Assembly (NCBI RefSeq): GCF_001921215.1
Contig: NZ_MSIF01000019.1
Location: 62,001 to 126,000 of the forward strand
Direction: 5' to 3'
Length of the DNA: 64,000 bases
Origin: Actinophytocola xinjiangensis
GTDB lineage: Bacteria; Actinomycetota; Actinomycetes; Mycobacteriales; Pseudonocardiaceae
The notes beneath the pieces are model-generated. The model did not search any database. It saw nothing but the letters and a program-made list of their open reading frames with translations, and had not been told where the DNA came from. Shown here one piece after another: positions 25,805-35,018 of the stretch; position 1 is the stretch's first letter; the number at the start of each line of letters is the position of its first letter. The translations under genes were made by a program, and so were the position numbers.

Positions 25805-26703
25805 CCACCACCCGTCAGCGGCACACCGGCCGCCGCCTCGGTGACGGCGCCTTCGTGGTGATGCTGGTACTTCCCGGGCTCGCGCTGCTGCTGGCCATCG
25901 TGCTGTACCCGCTGATCGCCGCGCTGGTGACGGCCTTCTTCGAACAGAGCCTGGTGTTACCCGGGCGCACCTTCGCCGGCACCGCCAACATCGCCTCGGT
26001 CCTGGAAGGCGACTTCCTGCAACTGCTCAACCAGACCCTGTGGTTCACCGTCGGCGCGACGGTGCTGCCCTTCGCGGTCGGTCTTGGCCTGGCGTTGGCG
26101 CTGAACACCGGCATCCGCGGCCAACGGGTGCTGCGGGGCGTGCTGCTGGTGCCGTGGCTGGTGCCCGGCGTGGTGGTGTCGTTCCTCTGGCTGTGGATCT
26201 TCAACTCCAACTACGGCGTGCTCAACGGTGTCCTGCAGAGCCTCGGCCTGATCGACTCCCCCCAGGCCTGGCTGTCCCAGGAGACCTCAGCCATGGTCGC
26301 GCTGATCATCGCCAAGACGTGGACGAGTTTCCCGTGGGTCATGGTCATGCTGCTCGCCGGCCTGCAGACCGTGCCCCCCGAACTCCACGAGGCCGCCAAG
26401 GTGGACGGCGCCGGCACGATCCGCAGGTTCTTCTCGGTCACCGTGCCGCACCTGCGCGGAATCATCAGCGTCGTCCTGCTGCTCGAGTTCATCTGGAACT
26501 TCCAGCACTTCGACATCATCTGGGTGATGACCGGCGGCGGCCCCGCCGGCACCACCCGCACCTTCGCCGTCGCGGTGTACGAGACCGCCTTCCACGGGCT
26601 GGACCTCGGGAAGGCCGGTGCCATCGGACTGCTCTGGATGGTGCTGCTGATGCTGCTGGTCACCGTGTACGTCCGATTCGCCGACCCGGAGCGTGCGCGA
26701 TGA
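25801..26703 (+). CDS. CUT1-type sugar ABC importer permease (MalF-like)
   Basis: 300 residues from ATG 25801. Six transmembrane helices; the EAA loop is HEAAKVDGAGTIRRFFSVTV, the contact site for the ATPase. First helix VVMLVLPGLALLLAIVLYPL. Works with the MalG-like permease and the lipoprotein downstream. No ATPase gene is present in this operon, as usual in actinomycetes where a shared MsiK-type ATPase energises several CUT1 importers. Confidence 0.93.
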   Translation: MTTTRQRHTGRRLGDGAFVVMLVLPGLALLLAIVLYPLIAALVTAFFEQSLVLPGRTFAGTANIASVLEGDFLQLLNQTLWFTVGATVLPFAVGLGLALALNTGIRGQRVLRGVLLVPWLVPGVVVSFLWLWIFNSNYGVLNGVLQSLGLIDSPQAWLSQETSAMVALIIAKTWTSFPWVMVMLLAGLQTVPPELHEAAKVDGAGTIRRFFSVTVPHLRGIISVVLLLEFIWNFQHFDIIWVMTGGGPAGTTRTFAVAVYETAFHGLDLGKAGAIGLLWMVLLMLLVTVYVRFADPERAR

Positions 26704-27605
26704 CCGTCACCTCGCCCACCCAGGACCCGACCACACCGGCGCGGCCCAGGACGCCACCCGCGCGCCGCCGCGCTCGTCGCCAGGGCGCGGGCGGCCGGCT
26801 CGCCGCCTGGATCGCCGTCGTGGTGTTCGGCTCGTTCGCGCTGCTTCCGGTGTACTGGCTGCTGGCCACCTCGTTCACCCCGACCCAGAGCACCTTCCAG
26901 TACCCGCCCAAGCTGATCCCCACCGACCTCACGCTGGAGAACTTCCGCCGCCTGGTCGACAACCCGCAACTGCTGACCTACCTGGTCAACAGCGTCGTGG
27001 TCTCACTGATCACCGCCGTGCTGAGCGTCATCGTCGCCGCGTACATGGCCTACGCGTTCGCCAAGCATCGCTTCCGCGGCCGCAAGTCCCTGATGTCGTT
27101 CGTGCTGGCCTCCCAGCTGTTCCCGCAGTCGCTGCTGCTGGTCACGCTCTACGGCCTGTTCGACCTGTACGGCCTGCTCAACAGCTACGCCGCCCTGGTG
27201 CTCTCGTTCACCACGTTCACGCTGCCGCTGTGCGTGTGGATGCTCAAGGGATTCTTCGACACGATCGACGACGGGATCATCGAGGCGGCCCAGATCGACC
27301 ACGCCTCCCGCTGGCGGATCGTGCACTCGATCGTGCTGCCCATCTCCGCGCCGGGACTCGTCGCCGCCGGCCTGTTCGCGTTCGTGCGCGGCTGGAACGA
27401 CTTCATCTTCGCGCTCACCCTCGCCGGTCCCGAGCGGCAGACCCTGCCGCCGGGCCTGGTCAACACGTTCGTCGGCGAGGCGGCGGCCGAATGGGCCCCG
27501 CTGATGGCCGCGTCGCTGATCACGTCGATCCCGGTCGTGGTCGCCTTCATCGCGCTGCAGCGCTTCCTCGTCGGAGGTATCGCGGCCGGTGCCGTCAAGG
27601 GCTGA
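26700..27605 (+). CDS. CUT1-type sugar ABC importer permease (MalG-like)
   Basis: 301 residues from ATG 26700 (ATGA overlap). A basic, proline-rich N-terminus (ARPRTPPARRRARRQGAGG) is followed by six helices. The EAA loop is IIEAAQIDHASRWRIVHSIV. The C-terminus ends FLVGGIAAGAVKG, the classical MalG tail. Partner of the preceding permease. Confidence 0.93.
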   Translation: MTVTSPTQDPTTPARPRTPPARRRARRQGAGGRLAAWIAVVVFGSFALLPVYWLLATSFTPTQSTFQYPPKLIPTDLTLENFRRLVDNPQLLTYLVNSVVVSLITAVLSVIVAAYMAYAFAKHRFRGRKSLMSFVLASQLFPQSLLLVTLYGLFDLYGLLNSYAALVLSFTTFTLPLCVWMLKGFFDTIDDGIIEAAQIDHASRWRIVHSIVLPISAPGLVAAGLFAFVRGWNDFIFALTLAGPERQTLPPGLVNTFVGEAAAEWAPLMAASLITSIPVVVAFIALQRFLVGGIAAGAVKG

Positions 27606-27632
27606 GGCCCACAGTTCTTCCTGGAGGTCACC

Positions 27633-28907
27633 ATGCAACGTAGCTACGACCGACGTGCCCTGTTGAGGATGCTCGGGCTCGGCACCGGCGCGGTCGCGCT
27701 GTCCGCGTGCGCGCCCAGCGGCGGGGGCGGCTCGACCCCGTCGGGCGATCCCGAGGCCAAGGATTTCACCTTCGCGTCCTGGAGCCTGGCCGACGACGCC
27801 TCCAAGATCGGCCCCCAGCATCTGGTCGACGCGTACCAGAAGGCGAACGGCGGCACGATCACCGGCCTGCCGATCGCCTTCCCCGACTACCTCAACCAAC
27901 TTCTGCTGCAGATCAGGGGCGGCCAGTTCACCGGCGTCGCCCAGCTGGACATCGCGTGGCTGTCCGCGGTGTCCGCGCTCGGGAAGTTACGTGACCTCGG
28001 CCCGCTGGCGCAGGGCGTGGACTACACCGACACCGCGCTGAGCACCGGCCAACTGGACGGCAAACAGTACGGCCTGCCGTGGACCACCGCGGCGATCGGG
28101 ATGATCGTGAACCAGGACATCCTGGCCAAGGTCGGCGCGGACGCGCTGCCCGAGACCGTGTCCGACTTCGAGGCGCTGCTCGTCGAGATCGCCGCGACCG
28201 GCGTCCTGCCCTACGCCGCGTCCACCAAGGTCGCGCAGCTCAAGGACATGCTGATCTGGATGCAGACCTTCGGCTGCTCACTGATCGACGGCGACAAGAT
28301 CACCATCGGCGACGACGCGAGCGTGGACGCCCTCACCTGGTACAAGAGCCTGTACGACCGCAAGCTGATCGCGGCGGACGTGGAACGCACCGACGCGCGC
28401 ACCCTGTTCTCCCAGGGCCGGACCGCGATGTACGACGACGCGCTGGTCGGCAAGGACGTGGTCGCCAAGCAGTCGCCGGACAAGGAGCTGATCAACAAGA
28501 TCGCGCCGCACCCCCGACCGGTCGTCGCCGCCGGCGACACCCCGCAGGCCCAGCAGTGGGGACACATCCTGGTGGTGGTCGAGGGCGAGGGCGCGGCGTC
28601 GGCCGCGAAGTTCGCCAAGTGGGCCACCTCCGACCCCACCGCGGCGGCCGGCTACTTCAAGGACGTGTCGCTGCCGCCGACGACCGACACCGGTCTGGCC
28701 GCGCCCGAGGTCGCCGGCGACCAGTTCACCACCCAGTTCAACGAGCGCGTCACCGCGACCGCGACCCCCAACCCGTTCTGGCGCTTTCCGCAGTACGCCC
28801 AGATGGAGAACGCGGTGTCCGAGCACGTGCAGGCAGCCCTGATCGGCAAGTCGTCACCGGCCGACGCGATGCGCGACGCGAAGAAGGCCGTCGAGGGCCT
28901 GGTGTGA
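27633..28907 (+). CDS. Sugar ABC importer substrate-binding lipoprotein
   Basis: 424 residues, GGAGG seven bases before ATG 27633. Twin-arginine-like start (RRALLRMLGLGTGAVALSAC) with a lipobox LSAC, so the mature lipoprotein begins at Cys26 after Tat or Sec export. The rest has the two-lobe extracellular solute-binding family 1 pattern: LSTGQLDGKQYGLPWTTA, FSQGRTAMYDDA, and a C-terminal Pro/Trp-rich region (NPFWRFPQYAQMENAV). Captures an oligosaccharide or sugar for the two upstream permeases. Confidence 0.93.
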   Translation: MQRSYDRRALLRMLGLGTGAVALSACAPSGGGGSTPSGDPEAKDFTFASWSLADDASKIGPQHLVDAYQKANGGTITGLPIAFPDYLNQLLLQIRGGQFTGVAQLDIAWLSAVSALGKLRDLGPLAQGVDYTDTALSTGQLDGKQYGLPWTTAAIGMIVNQDILAKVGADALPETVSDFEALLVEIAATGVLPYAASTKVAQLKDMLIWMQTFGCSLIDGDKITIGDDASVDALTWYKSLYDRKLIAADVERTDARTLFSQGRTAMYDDALVGKDVVAKQSPDKELINKIAPHPRPVVAAGDTPQAQQWGHILVVVEGEGAASAAKFAKWATSDPTAAAGYFKDVSLPPTTDTGLAAPEVAGDQFTTQFNERVTATATPNPFWRFPQYAQMENAVSEHVQAALIGKSSPADAMRDAKKAVEGLV

Positions 28908-28926
28908 CGCCGGCCCGGGCCGGGAG

Positions 28927-29739
28927 GTGGAGCGACACCGCGCGGTGATCGGGAACCGGCGGTCCACCCGGGACTGGCTGGACGCCCTGGCCAGGTCCGA
29001 CGACGGCGGCCTGTTCGATGACCACGGCTACGGGCCGGTCGAACCGCAGCATCGCGCGGGTGAACCGGAACACCTCGTGTGCCTGCTGGTCGCCGGCTGC
29101 TGTCGGGCGGTCGTGTCGGGGCGCTCGGTGCTGCTCGCCGCCGGCGACGCACTGTGGGTACCGCCGTACGTGGCGGTCACCCTCGAAGTGGTGAACGCGC
29201 CGAGCATCGCCTACCGGCTCCGGCCGCGCGCGGCCGGAGCACCCGAGACGGTGTCCCCGTTCCTGCGGGTGCCCAACTCCTGGGCGCTGCGGCCACTGCT
29301 CGACGCCGCCGTCCGGGAACTCGACGCCGGCGGCGAGCTGGCCACCCTGTGCGCGCGTTCCCTGCTCGTTGCCACCCTGTCACGGATGCTCGCCGCCCCC
29401 ACCGGAGCCACCGGACTCAGCGACACCCAGACGGCGGACGTGGTGGCGCACGCGCGCGCGGACCCGGCGGGCAGGCCGGCGATCGGCGAACTCGCCGCGG
29501 TCGCCGGCCTGCCGCAGGACACCTTCGCCCGCCGCTTCCGCGCCACGTTCGGGCAGTCGCCCCGGAGCTGGCTGGTGTCCAGCCGGGTGCACGCGGCGGC
29601 ACGCCGGCTGGACACCACCGACGAGTCGATCGGCGCGGTGGCCAGCTACTACGGCTACCCGGACGTGTTCTTCTTCAGCCGCCAGTTCAAGGCCGTCGTC
29701 GGCGTGGCCCCAGGACAGTGGCGGCAGCGGGAGCGGTGA
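28927..29739 (+). CDS. AraC-family transcriptional regulator
   Basis: 270 residues from GTG 28927, 19 bases after the lipoprotein gene. The N-terminal cupin-like region (~40-110: VLLAAGDALWVPPYVAVTLE) would sense a ligand. The C-terminal ~100 residues hold two helix-turn-helix units (IGELAAVAGLPQDTFARRFR and ASYYGYPDVFFFSRQFKAVV). Probably the second regulator of the importer/catabolic region. Its TGA abuts the TGA of the convergent PhoD gene; together they form TGATCA. Confidence 0.9.
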   Translation: MERHRAVIGNRRSTRDWLDALARSDDGGLFDDHGYGPVEPQHRAGEPEHLVCLLVAGCCRAVVSGRSVLLAAGDALWVPPYVAVTLEVVNAPSIAYRLRPRAAGAPETVSPFLRVPNSWALRPLLDAAVRELDAGGELATLCARSLLVATLSRMLAAPTGATGLSDTQTADVVAHARADPAGRPAIGELAAVAGLPQDTFARRFRATFGQSPRSWLVSSRVHAAARRLDTTDESIGAVASYYGYPDVFFFSRQFKAVVGVAPGQWRQRER

Positions 29740-31359
29740 TCAGCCGGGCTGGACCTCGGGAACCCCGTCCGCGACCGTGAACCGGCGCAGTGGGTACACC
29801 GGGTCCTCGGGCCGGCTCACCTTGTCCACCGCGCGGAACTCCACCGCCATCCGCTCGGTGTCCAGGTCGACCATCACGTACCCGCAGTGCAGGTCGGCCC
29901 ACCGCATGTGCGGGTTCACCACGGTGCGGACCTGCCGCCGCTCGTTGGCCACCGGGTCGAAGTCCTGGGCACTGGACACCGACAGGCTGGTGAACTCGGT
30001 ACCGACGCTCGGCGAACCGAGATCGGTGGTGTCGGACAACAGGTTGGACACGTAGCCGCAGTGCACGTCGCCGGTGAGTACGACGAAGTTGCGCAGCCGC
30101 TCGGCGTCCCGCGCCGCCGAGACCGCGTCCAGCAGCCGTTGCTGGGACGCCTGGTAGCCGTCCCAGTTCCCGGACGAGTACGTCGGGGGAGGGGGCCCCT
30201 GGGTCGTGTTGGCCGTATTCACCACCGCCATCAGCACGCCCTGGGGTGCGATGTTCCACCGGGCGGGCTCGGCACCCAGGCCCCTGGCGAACCAGCTCTC
30301 CTGCTCCTCGCCGAGGATCGTGCGCGCCGGGTCACGGCGTTGCGGCGAGTCGGGGATGGTCCCCGACGCCAGCTCCGGCGTGCGGAACTGGCGTGCGTCG
30401 AGCATGTCGAACTGCGCCATCGCCCCGTGCCGCAACCGCCGGTGCAGCCGGGCGCTCGGCCCGACCGGTCGCTGCGGCTGCCGCAGCGGCATGTGCTCCC
30501 AGTACGCGCGGTAGCCCGCCGCCTGCCGCAGCAACTCCGCCTCGGTGTCGCGACGGTAGTCGTTGGACACCTCGTGGTCGTCCCACATCATCACCCACGG
30601 GGTGAAGCGGTGCGCCGCGATCACCTCGGGCTGGGACTTGTAGAGCGCGTGGCGCAACCGGTACTGCTCGAGGGTGACCGTCTCCGGCACCACCTCCGGC
30701 GGCAGGTCGGGCAGTTGGCGACCGGTGGGCAACTGGACGACCGGGTACTCGTAGATGTAGTCGCCGAGGAAGAACACCGCGTCCGGATCCTGGTCGGCCA
30801 TGTCCCGCATGACCTGGAAGTACCCGGCGCGGTAGTTCATGCACGAGGCGAACGCGAACCGCATCGGCTCCACCGCCGAGTCGGCGGGCGCGGTCCGCGT
30901 GCGGGCCACCTCGCTCGCGTGGCCGTGCGCCATGAACCGGTACCAGTAGTGCCGGCCGGGCCGCAGACCGCGAACATCGACGTGCACGGAGAACGAGTAG
31001 GCCGACCTGGCCAGCGCGCTGCCCCGGCGTACCACCCTGGCGAACCGCTCGTCCGACGCCACCTCCCAGGTGACGGCGACGGTCTCGTTCGGATTGAGCC
31101 CACCGTGCGGTTCGAGTGGCCGAGGCGCGATCCTCGTCCACAGGACGACACCGTCGGGCAGAGGATCACCCGACGCCACGCCGAGGGTGAACGGGTACTC
31201 CCGGCGACCGCGTTCCGGGGTGGCGCCGGCGGTCGTCGCGGGGAGCCCGAGGGTGAAGGCCAGCCCGGCCGCGCCGCCGCCCGCGGCGGTCAGGAAACGG
31301 CGTCTGGTCAGCGAATCAAGTTCGGTGAACGATCGGCGATCACGCCCGTTGGGGACCAT
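29740..31359 (-). CDS. phoD: Secreted alkaline phosphatase D (PhoD-like)
   Basis: 539 residues from ATG 31359. Tat signal TRRRFLTAAGGGAAGLAF at ~18-35. The N-terminal sandwich (YPFTLGVASGDPLPDGVVLW) precedes the metallophosphatase core: FASCMNYRAGYFQ, FFLGDYIYEYP, VMMWDDHEVSNDY, VVLTGDVHCGYV. These are the Fe/Ca-binding motifs of Bacillus PhoD-type phosphodiesterase/phosphomonoesterases. Releases phosphate from extracellular esters or teichoic acids. Monocistronic; no clear Pho box was identified. Confidence 0.93.
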   Translation of the reverse strand: MVPNGRDRRSFTELDSLTRRRFLTAAGGGAAGLAFTLGLPATTAGATPERGRREYPFTLGVASGDPLPDGVVLWTRIAPRPLEPHGGLNPNETVAVTWEVASDERFARVVRRGSALARSAYSFSVHVDVRGLRPGRHYWYRFMAHGHASEVARTRTAPADSAVEPMRFAFASCMNYRAGYFQVMRDMADQDPDAVFFLGDYIYEYPVVQLPTGRQLPDLPPEVVPETVTLEQYRLRHALYKSQPEVIAAHRFTPWVMMWDDHEVSNDYRRDTEAELLRQAAGYRAYWEHMPLRQPQRPVGPSARLHRRLRHGAMAQFDMLDARQFRTPELASGTIPDSPQRRDPARTILGEEQESWFARGLGAEPARWNIAPQGVLMAVVNTANTTQGPPPPTYSSGNWDGYQASQQRLLDAVSAARDAERLRNFVVLTGDVHCGYVSNLLSDTTDLGSPSVGTEFTSLSVSSAQDFDPVANERRQVRTVVNPHMRWADLHCGYVMVDLDTERMAVEFRAVDKVSRPEDPVYPLRRFTVADGVPEVQPG

Positions 31360-31491
31360 GCGACCAACACTATGGACGCTCCCGGCCCGCCGTACATGCA
31401 GCGACTCGGGACCTTTTTGGAGCGACCCGCGTCTCGTTCGACCCCCTGCCGGCGCCGGTGGCGATGATCCCCCCGCGATCGTGAAGTTCGG

Positions 31492-31497
31492 CACACT
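31492..31497 (+). promoter_or_regulatory. -10-like box CACACT for the P450 gene
   Basis: CACACT ends 6 bases before ATG 31504 and no ribosome binding site is present, matching the leaderless layout seen at several other genes here. Confidence 0.35.
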
Positions 31498-31503
31498 GGC
31501 CTC

Positions 31504-32715
31504 ATGGGGAACCCGACCGCCACCGTGCCTTCCGTCGACCTGCTGACCGCGCCGGACCCGTTGGCCCAGCTCCTGGAACTCGGCGCGCGGACGCCGCTGA
31601 GCTGGGTGCCGGCGTTCGACGCCTACCTGGTGACCGGCTACGACCACGTCCTGGCCGCCATGCGCGACGACGGGCTGCACGCCGCCGACGCCACCCACGT
31701 CTTCCACCGCCTGTCACCCGACCAGCAGCAGGCCCTGCGGCCCCTGCGCGCGTCGGTCGACCGGTGGATGGGCCACACCAACCCCGAGGACCACCACCGC
31801 TTCCAACAACTGCTCAAGCGCTACTTCACCCCGGGCACGGTCAACGGGCTGCGCCCCCGCGCGCGGGAACTGACCGGTGAACTGCTCGACGCGGTGGCCG
31901 GCCGGGGCCGGATGGAGGTCATCGCCGACCTGGCCTATCCGTTGCCCGCCAACATCATCGCCGACATGTTCGGCATGCCAGCCCACGACCGGCACCGGCT
32001 GCGCGAGTGGTCCCAGCACATCGGCGTGGTGTTCCAGAACGGCACCGTCGAGGAGCTGCTCGTCTGCCAGCGCAACGTCCTGGAGATGCAGGACTACCTG
32101 CGCGAGATCGTCGCCGACCGCCGCGAACACCCCACCGACGACCTGATCAGCATGTTCGTCGCCGCCGAACGTGACGGGGTGGTCGACGAGGACGAGATCG
32201 TCGCCAACTGTGTGCTGCTGCTGTTCGCCGGGCACGAGACCACCGCCAACCTGATCTCCGCCGGGCTGCGGATGCTGATGGACCACCCCGACCAGCTCGA
32301 CCTGCTGCGCTCCCGGCCGGAGCTGACCCGGCACGCCATCGAGGAGATGCTGCGCCACGCCGGCCCGGTGGGCTCGGTCATCCGCGACACGATCCACCCG
32401 GTGACCGTCGCGGGCCACGAGCTCCCGGCCGGCGAGCACGTGTTCCTGTCGGTCTACAGCGCCAACCACGACGCGGCGGTGTTCCCCGACCCGCTGCGGT
32501 TCGACATCACCCGTACCAACAACCGGCACCTCGGCTTCGGGATGGGCGGCTACTACTGTCTCGGTGCCGCCCTGGCCAGGGTCGAGTCCGACGAGTGCTT
32601 CCGGCTGCTGCTCGACCGCTTCCCGGACATCCGCCCGGCCGCCGACGAGGACCCGGTCCTGGTCGCCACCCCACCGATCGGTCAGCGCCTGCGGACCCTG
32701 CCGGTGGAGTTCTGA
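31504..32715 (+). CDS. Cytochrome P450
   Basis: 403 residues, standard bacterial class I length. I-helix oxygen-activation motif LLFAGHETTANL, K-helix ExxR in EEMLRHAG, heme ligand loop HLGFGMGGYYCLGAALARVE with the Cys ligand at 352. Monooxygenase needing ferredoxin and reductase, neither of which is encoded nearby. The following VOC and MFS genes do not form a recognisable biosynthetic cluster, so the substrate is unknown. Confidence 0.94.
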   Translation: MGNPTATVPSVDLLTAPDPLAQLLELGARTPLSWVPAFDAYLVTGYDHVLAAMRDDGLHAADATHVFHRLSPDQQQALRPLRASVDRWMGHTNPEDHHRFQQLLKRYFTPGTVNGLRPRARELTGELLDAVAGRGRMEVIADLAYPLPANIIADMFGMPAHDRHRLREWSQHIGVVFQNGTVEELLVCQRNVLEMQDYLREIVADRREHPTDDLISMFVAAERDGVVDEDEIVANCVLLLFAGHETTANLISAGLRMLMDHPDQLDLLRSRPELTRHAIEEMLRHAGPVGSVIRDTIHPVTVAGHELPAGEHVFLSVYSANHDAAVFPDPLRFDITRTNNRHLGFGMGGYYCLGAALARVESDECFRLLLDRFPDIRPAADEDPVLVATPPIGQRLRTLPVEF

Positions 32716-32743
32716 CCTGCTGTTGTCGGTGCCCGGGGGCACG

Positions 32744-33466
32744 ATGACCCCCATGACCGCCACCGGGCACCTCGCAGGCGTCGCGCTCGACGCCGCCGAC
32801 ATCGAACGACTCGCGACCTTCTACGCCGAACTCGCCGGCTGGCGCACCGTGCGCCACGTCGAGGACTGGATCACCCTGCGCGCCGACGACGGCCAGGAGG
32901 TCGCCTTCCAACGCGCGCCCGACCACCGGCCGCCGCAGTGGCCCGGGCAGCGGTGGCCCCAACAGTTCCACCTGGACCTGCAGGTCACCGGGCACCAGGC
33001 CGCCGCGCGTCGCGCCGAGGCCCTCGGCGCGACCCACCTGGCCGACGGCCCCACCTGGATCACCCTCGCCGACCCCGCCGGTCACCCGTTCGACCTGTGC
33101 GAGTGTGACGGGCTCGGCGAGCGGGTCGTGCTGTTCGCGGTCACCATCGACGCCCCCGACGCCGCCGGCCTCGCCCGCTTCTACGCCGCCCTGCTCGGCA
33201 TGGAGCTCACCTACGACGGACCGGAAGGCGCGATGATCAGCGGCGAGGACGTCAACGTGCTGTTCCAGCAGATCAGCGACTACAACCCGCCGCGCTGGCC
33301 CGATCCCGCCGCGCCCCAGCAGGCGCACCTCGACGTCCTGGTCACGGATCTGGACGCCGGGCAGGCCAGCGCGCTGGAGCTGGGGGCGACCCGGCTACCC
33401 GGCGGTGGCGAGACCTTTCGTGTCTTCGCCGATCCCGCTGGGCACCCGTTCTGTCTGACGGTCTGA
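32744..33466 (+). CDS. Two-domain VOC (glyoxalase/bleomycin-resistance fold) protein
   Basis: 240 residues from ATG 32744 (GGGGG four bases upstream); ATG 32753 is possible. Two tandem VOC modules: residues ~6-118 (GVALDAADIERLATFYAEL ... DPAGHPFDLCE) and ~125-240 (VTIDAPDAAGLARFYAALLG ... DPAGHPFCLTV). This family includes glyoxalase-like enzymes and drug-binding resistance proteins. The 3' end overlaps the convergent MFS gene by 72 bases, so both C-termini are encoded on opposite strands of the same DNA. Confidence 0.9.
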   Translation: MTPMTATGHLAGVALDAADIERLATFYAELAGWRTVRHVEDWITLRADDGQEVAFQRAPDHRPPQWPGQRWPQQFHLDLQVTGHQAAARRAEALGATHLADGPTWITLADPAGHPFDLCECDGLGERVVLFAVTIDAPDAAGLARFYAALLGMELTYDGPEGAMISGEDVNVLFQQISDYNPPRWPDPAAPQQAHLDVLVTDLDAGQASALELGATRLPGGGETFRVFADPAGHPFCLTV

Positions 33467-34864
33467 CCGGGCCGGCCCGGCGCGGCCGGGGATGAACGCC
33501 GCCACCACGATCGCGCCGAGGGCGGCGACCGCGCCGATGGCCATGATCAGCCGGAAACCGCCCTGGGAGGGCACCGCGACCGCACCGAACGACGTCGTCA
33601 GCTGGGCCAGGATCACCCCGGCGACCGCGCTGGAGGTCGCCGTGCCGATGGCGCGCATCAGCGTGTTGAGGCTGTTGGCGGCGGCGGTCTCCGACACCGG
33701 GACCGCCGCCATGATCAACGACGGCATGGCGCCGTAGGACAGGCCGACACCCGCGCCGATCACGCACGACACCAGCACCAGTTGCCACACCGTGGACATC
33801 AGCCCGATGCCCAGCGCGTAGCCGGTCGAGACCACGGCCGCGCCGATGATCAGCGTCGTCCTCGGGCCCCTGGTCCGCGAGATCCACGCCGACAGCGGCG
33901 CCATGAACATCATGATCAACCCGTTGGGCGCCATCACCAGACCCACGACCAGCATCGTCTGGCCAAGGCCGTAGCCGGTCTCCGCCGGCAGCAACAGGAT
34001 CTGCGGGACCACCAGCGCCATCGCGAACATCGCGAACCCGAACACCACCGAGGCGAGGTTGGTCAGCAGTACCTGGCGGCGCGCGGTCGTCCGCAGGTCC
34101 ACCAACGGCCGCGGCGTGCGCAGCTCCCACCACCCCCACACCAGCAGCACCACCACGGCCGCGGCGAACAGGCCGGTGGTCAGCGGGCTGGTCCACCCCC
34201 AGGTCGCGCCCTGCGAGACCGCCAGCAGCAGACACAGCAGCGCCGTGGACAACCCGGCCGCCCCCACCACGTCGAACCGCCCGCCGCTGCGCACCGGGGA
34301 CTCCGGCACCAGGGCCAGCACCAGCAGCGTGACCAGCACACCCACTCCGCCGGCGGCCCAGAACAGCAGGTGCCAGTCCGCGCGTTCGGCCAGGAACGTC
34401 GCCGCCGGCAGGCCCAGCGCACCGCCGACACCGAGCGAGGCGCTCATCATCGCCGTGGCCGAGCCGAGTCGCTCGGCCGGCAGTTCGTCGCGCATGATGC
34501 TGATGCCCAGGGCGATCACGCCGCCGGCCAGTCCCTGCAGCGCCCGACCGACGATCATCGGCAGCAGCGAGTCGGCCAGCGCGCACACCACCGAACCGCT
34601 CACCAGCACCATGAGGCTGGTCAGCAGCATGCGACGCTTGCCGTACATGTCGCCCAGACGCCCGACCACCGGCGTGGCCACGGCGCTCGCGAGCAGCGTC
34701 GAGGTGATCACCCACGCGGCACTGGCCGGCGAGGTGTCCAATAGCCGGGGGAACTCCGGGGCCAGCGGGATCACCAGCGTCTGCATCAGCGACACGACGA
34801 TGCCCGCGAAGGCCAGGACCGCCACGACGGTGTTCGCCCTCGACGTGGTTGGGGCGTTGGGCAT
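33395..34864 (-). CDS. MFS drug-exporter-type transporter
   Basis: 489 residues, ATG 34864. Major facilitator pattern: WVITSTLLASAVATPVVGRL, motif A in GRLGDMYGKRRML, motif C-like region GVGGALGLPAATFL, and about 12-14 hydrophobic helices (DHA2/EmrB-like size). Probably a proton-driven efflux pump. A TetR-type palindrome lies 32 bases upstream of the start, but no tetR gene is adjacent. The tail overlaps the VOC gene. Confidence 0.92.
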   Translation of the reverse strand: MPNAPTTSRANTVVAVLAFAGIVVSLMQTLVIPLAPEFPRLLDTSPASAAWVITSTLLASAVATPVVGRLGDMYGKRRMLLTSLMVLVSGSVVCALADSLLPMIVGRALQGLAGGVIALGISIMRDELPAERLGSATAMMSASLGVGGALGLPAATFLAERADWHLLFWAAGGVGVLVTLLVLALVPESPVRSGGRFDVVGAAGLSTALLCLLLAVSQGATWGWTSPLTTGLFAAAVVVLLVWGWWELRTPRPLVDLRTTARRQVLLTNLASVVFGFAMFAMALVVPQILLLPAETGYGLGQTMLVVGLVMAPNGLIMMFMAPLSAWISRTRGPRTTLIIGAAVVSTGYALGIGLMSTVWQLVLVSCVIGAGVGLSYGAMPSLIMAAVPVSETAAANSLNTLMRAIGTATSSAVAGVILAQLTTSFGAVAVPSQGGFRLIMAIGAVAALGAIVVAAFIPGRAGPARSDRQTERVPSGIGEDTKGLATAG

Positions 34865-34895
34865 GGTCGGCGGCCTCCGGGGAACCTCGGGAATT

Positions 34896-34909
34896 AAAGC
34901 GAGTGCTTT
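34896..34909 (-). promoter_or_regulatory. TetR-type operator candidate AAAGC-GAGT-GCTTT
   Basis: Perfect 5+5 inverted repeat with a 4-base spacer, inside a larger 8+8 repeat (AACCTCGG at 34883-34890, CCGAGGTT at 34911-34918). It lies just upstream of the MFS start. Spaced AAAGC/GCTTT palindromes are common repressor sites in front of efflux genes. Confidence 0.45.
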
Positions 34910-34983
34910 GCCGAGGTTACCGACGGCCGGTCGAGCGACGATCAGTCAACGTCTCAACCGGACCGTGGTTGTGCGGCGGATCA

Positions 34984-35012
34984 CGTGGGGCCCGGCGGCG
35001 CCGGGCCCCACG
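34984..35012 (-). terminator. Strong hairpin terminator
   Basis: Perfect 13-base GC-rich stem (34984-34996 with 35000-35012) and 3-base loop GGC, beginning 6 bases after the stop of the 35019-38021 gene. Confidence 0.75.
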
Positions 35013-35018
35013 GCCGGC

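Noticed and set aside
25801-28907. Missing ATPase taken as evidence of a broken importer
   Set aside because: CUT1 importers in actinomycetes commonly share a single MsiK-type ATPase encoded elsewhere.
31360-31707. Upstream extension of the PhoD frame to 31707
   Set aside because: Runs antisense into the P450 gene and places the Tat signal in the middle of the protein; ATG 31359 puts it at the N-terminus.
31504-34864. P450, VOC and MFS genes as a natural-product cluster
   Set aside because: No core synthase, no ferredoxin, and the genes are on different strands with separate signals.
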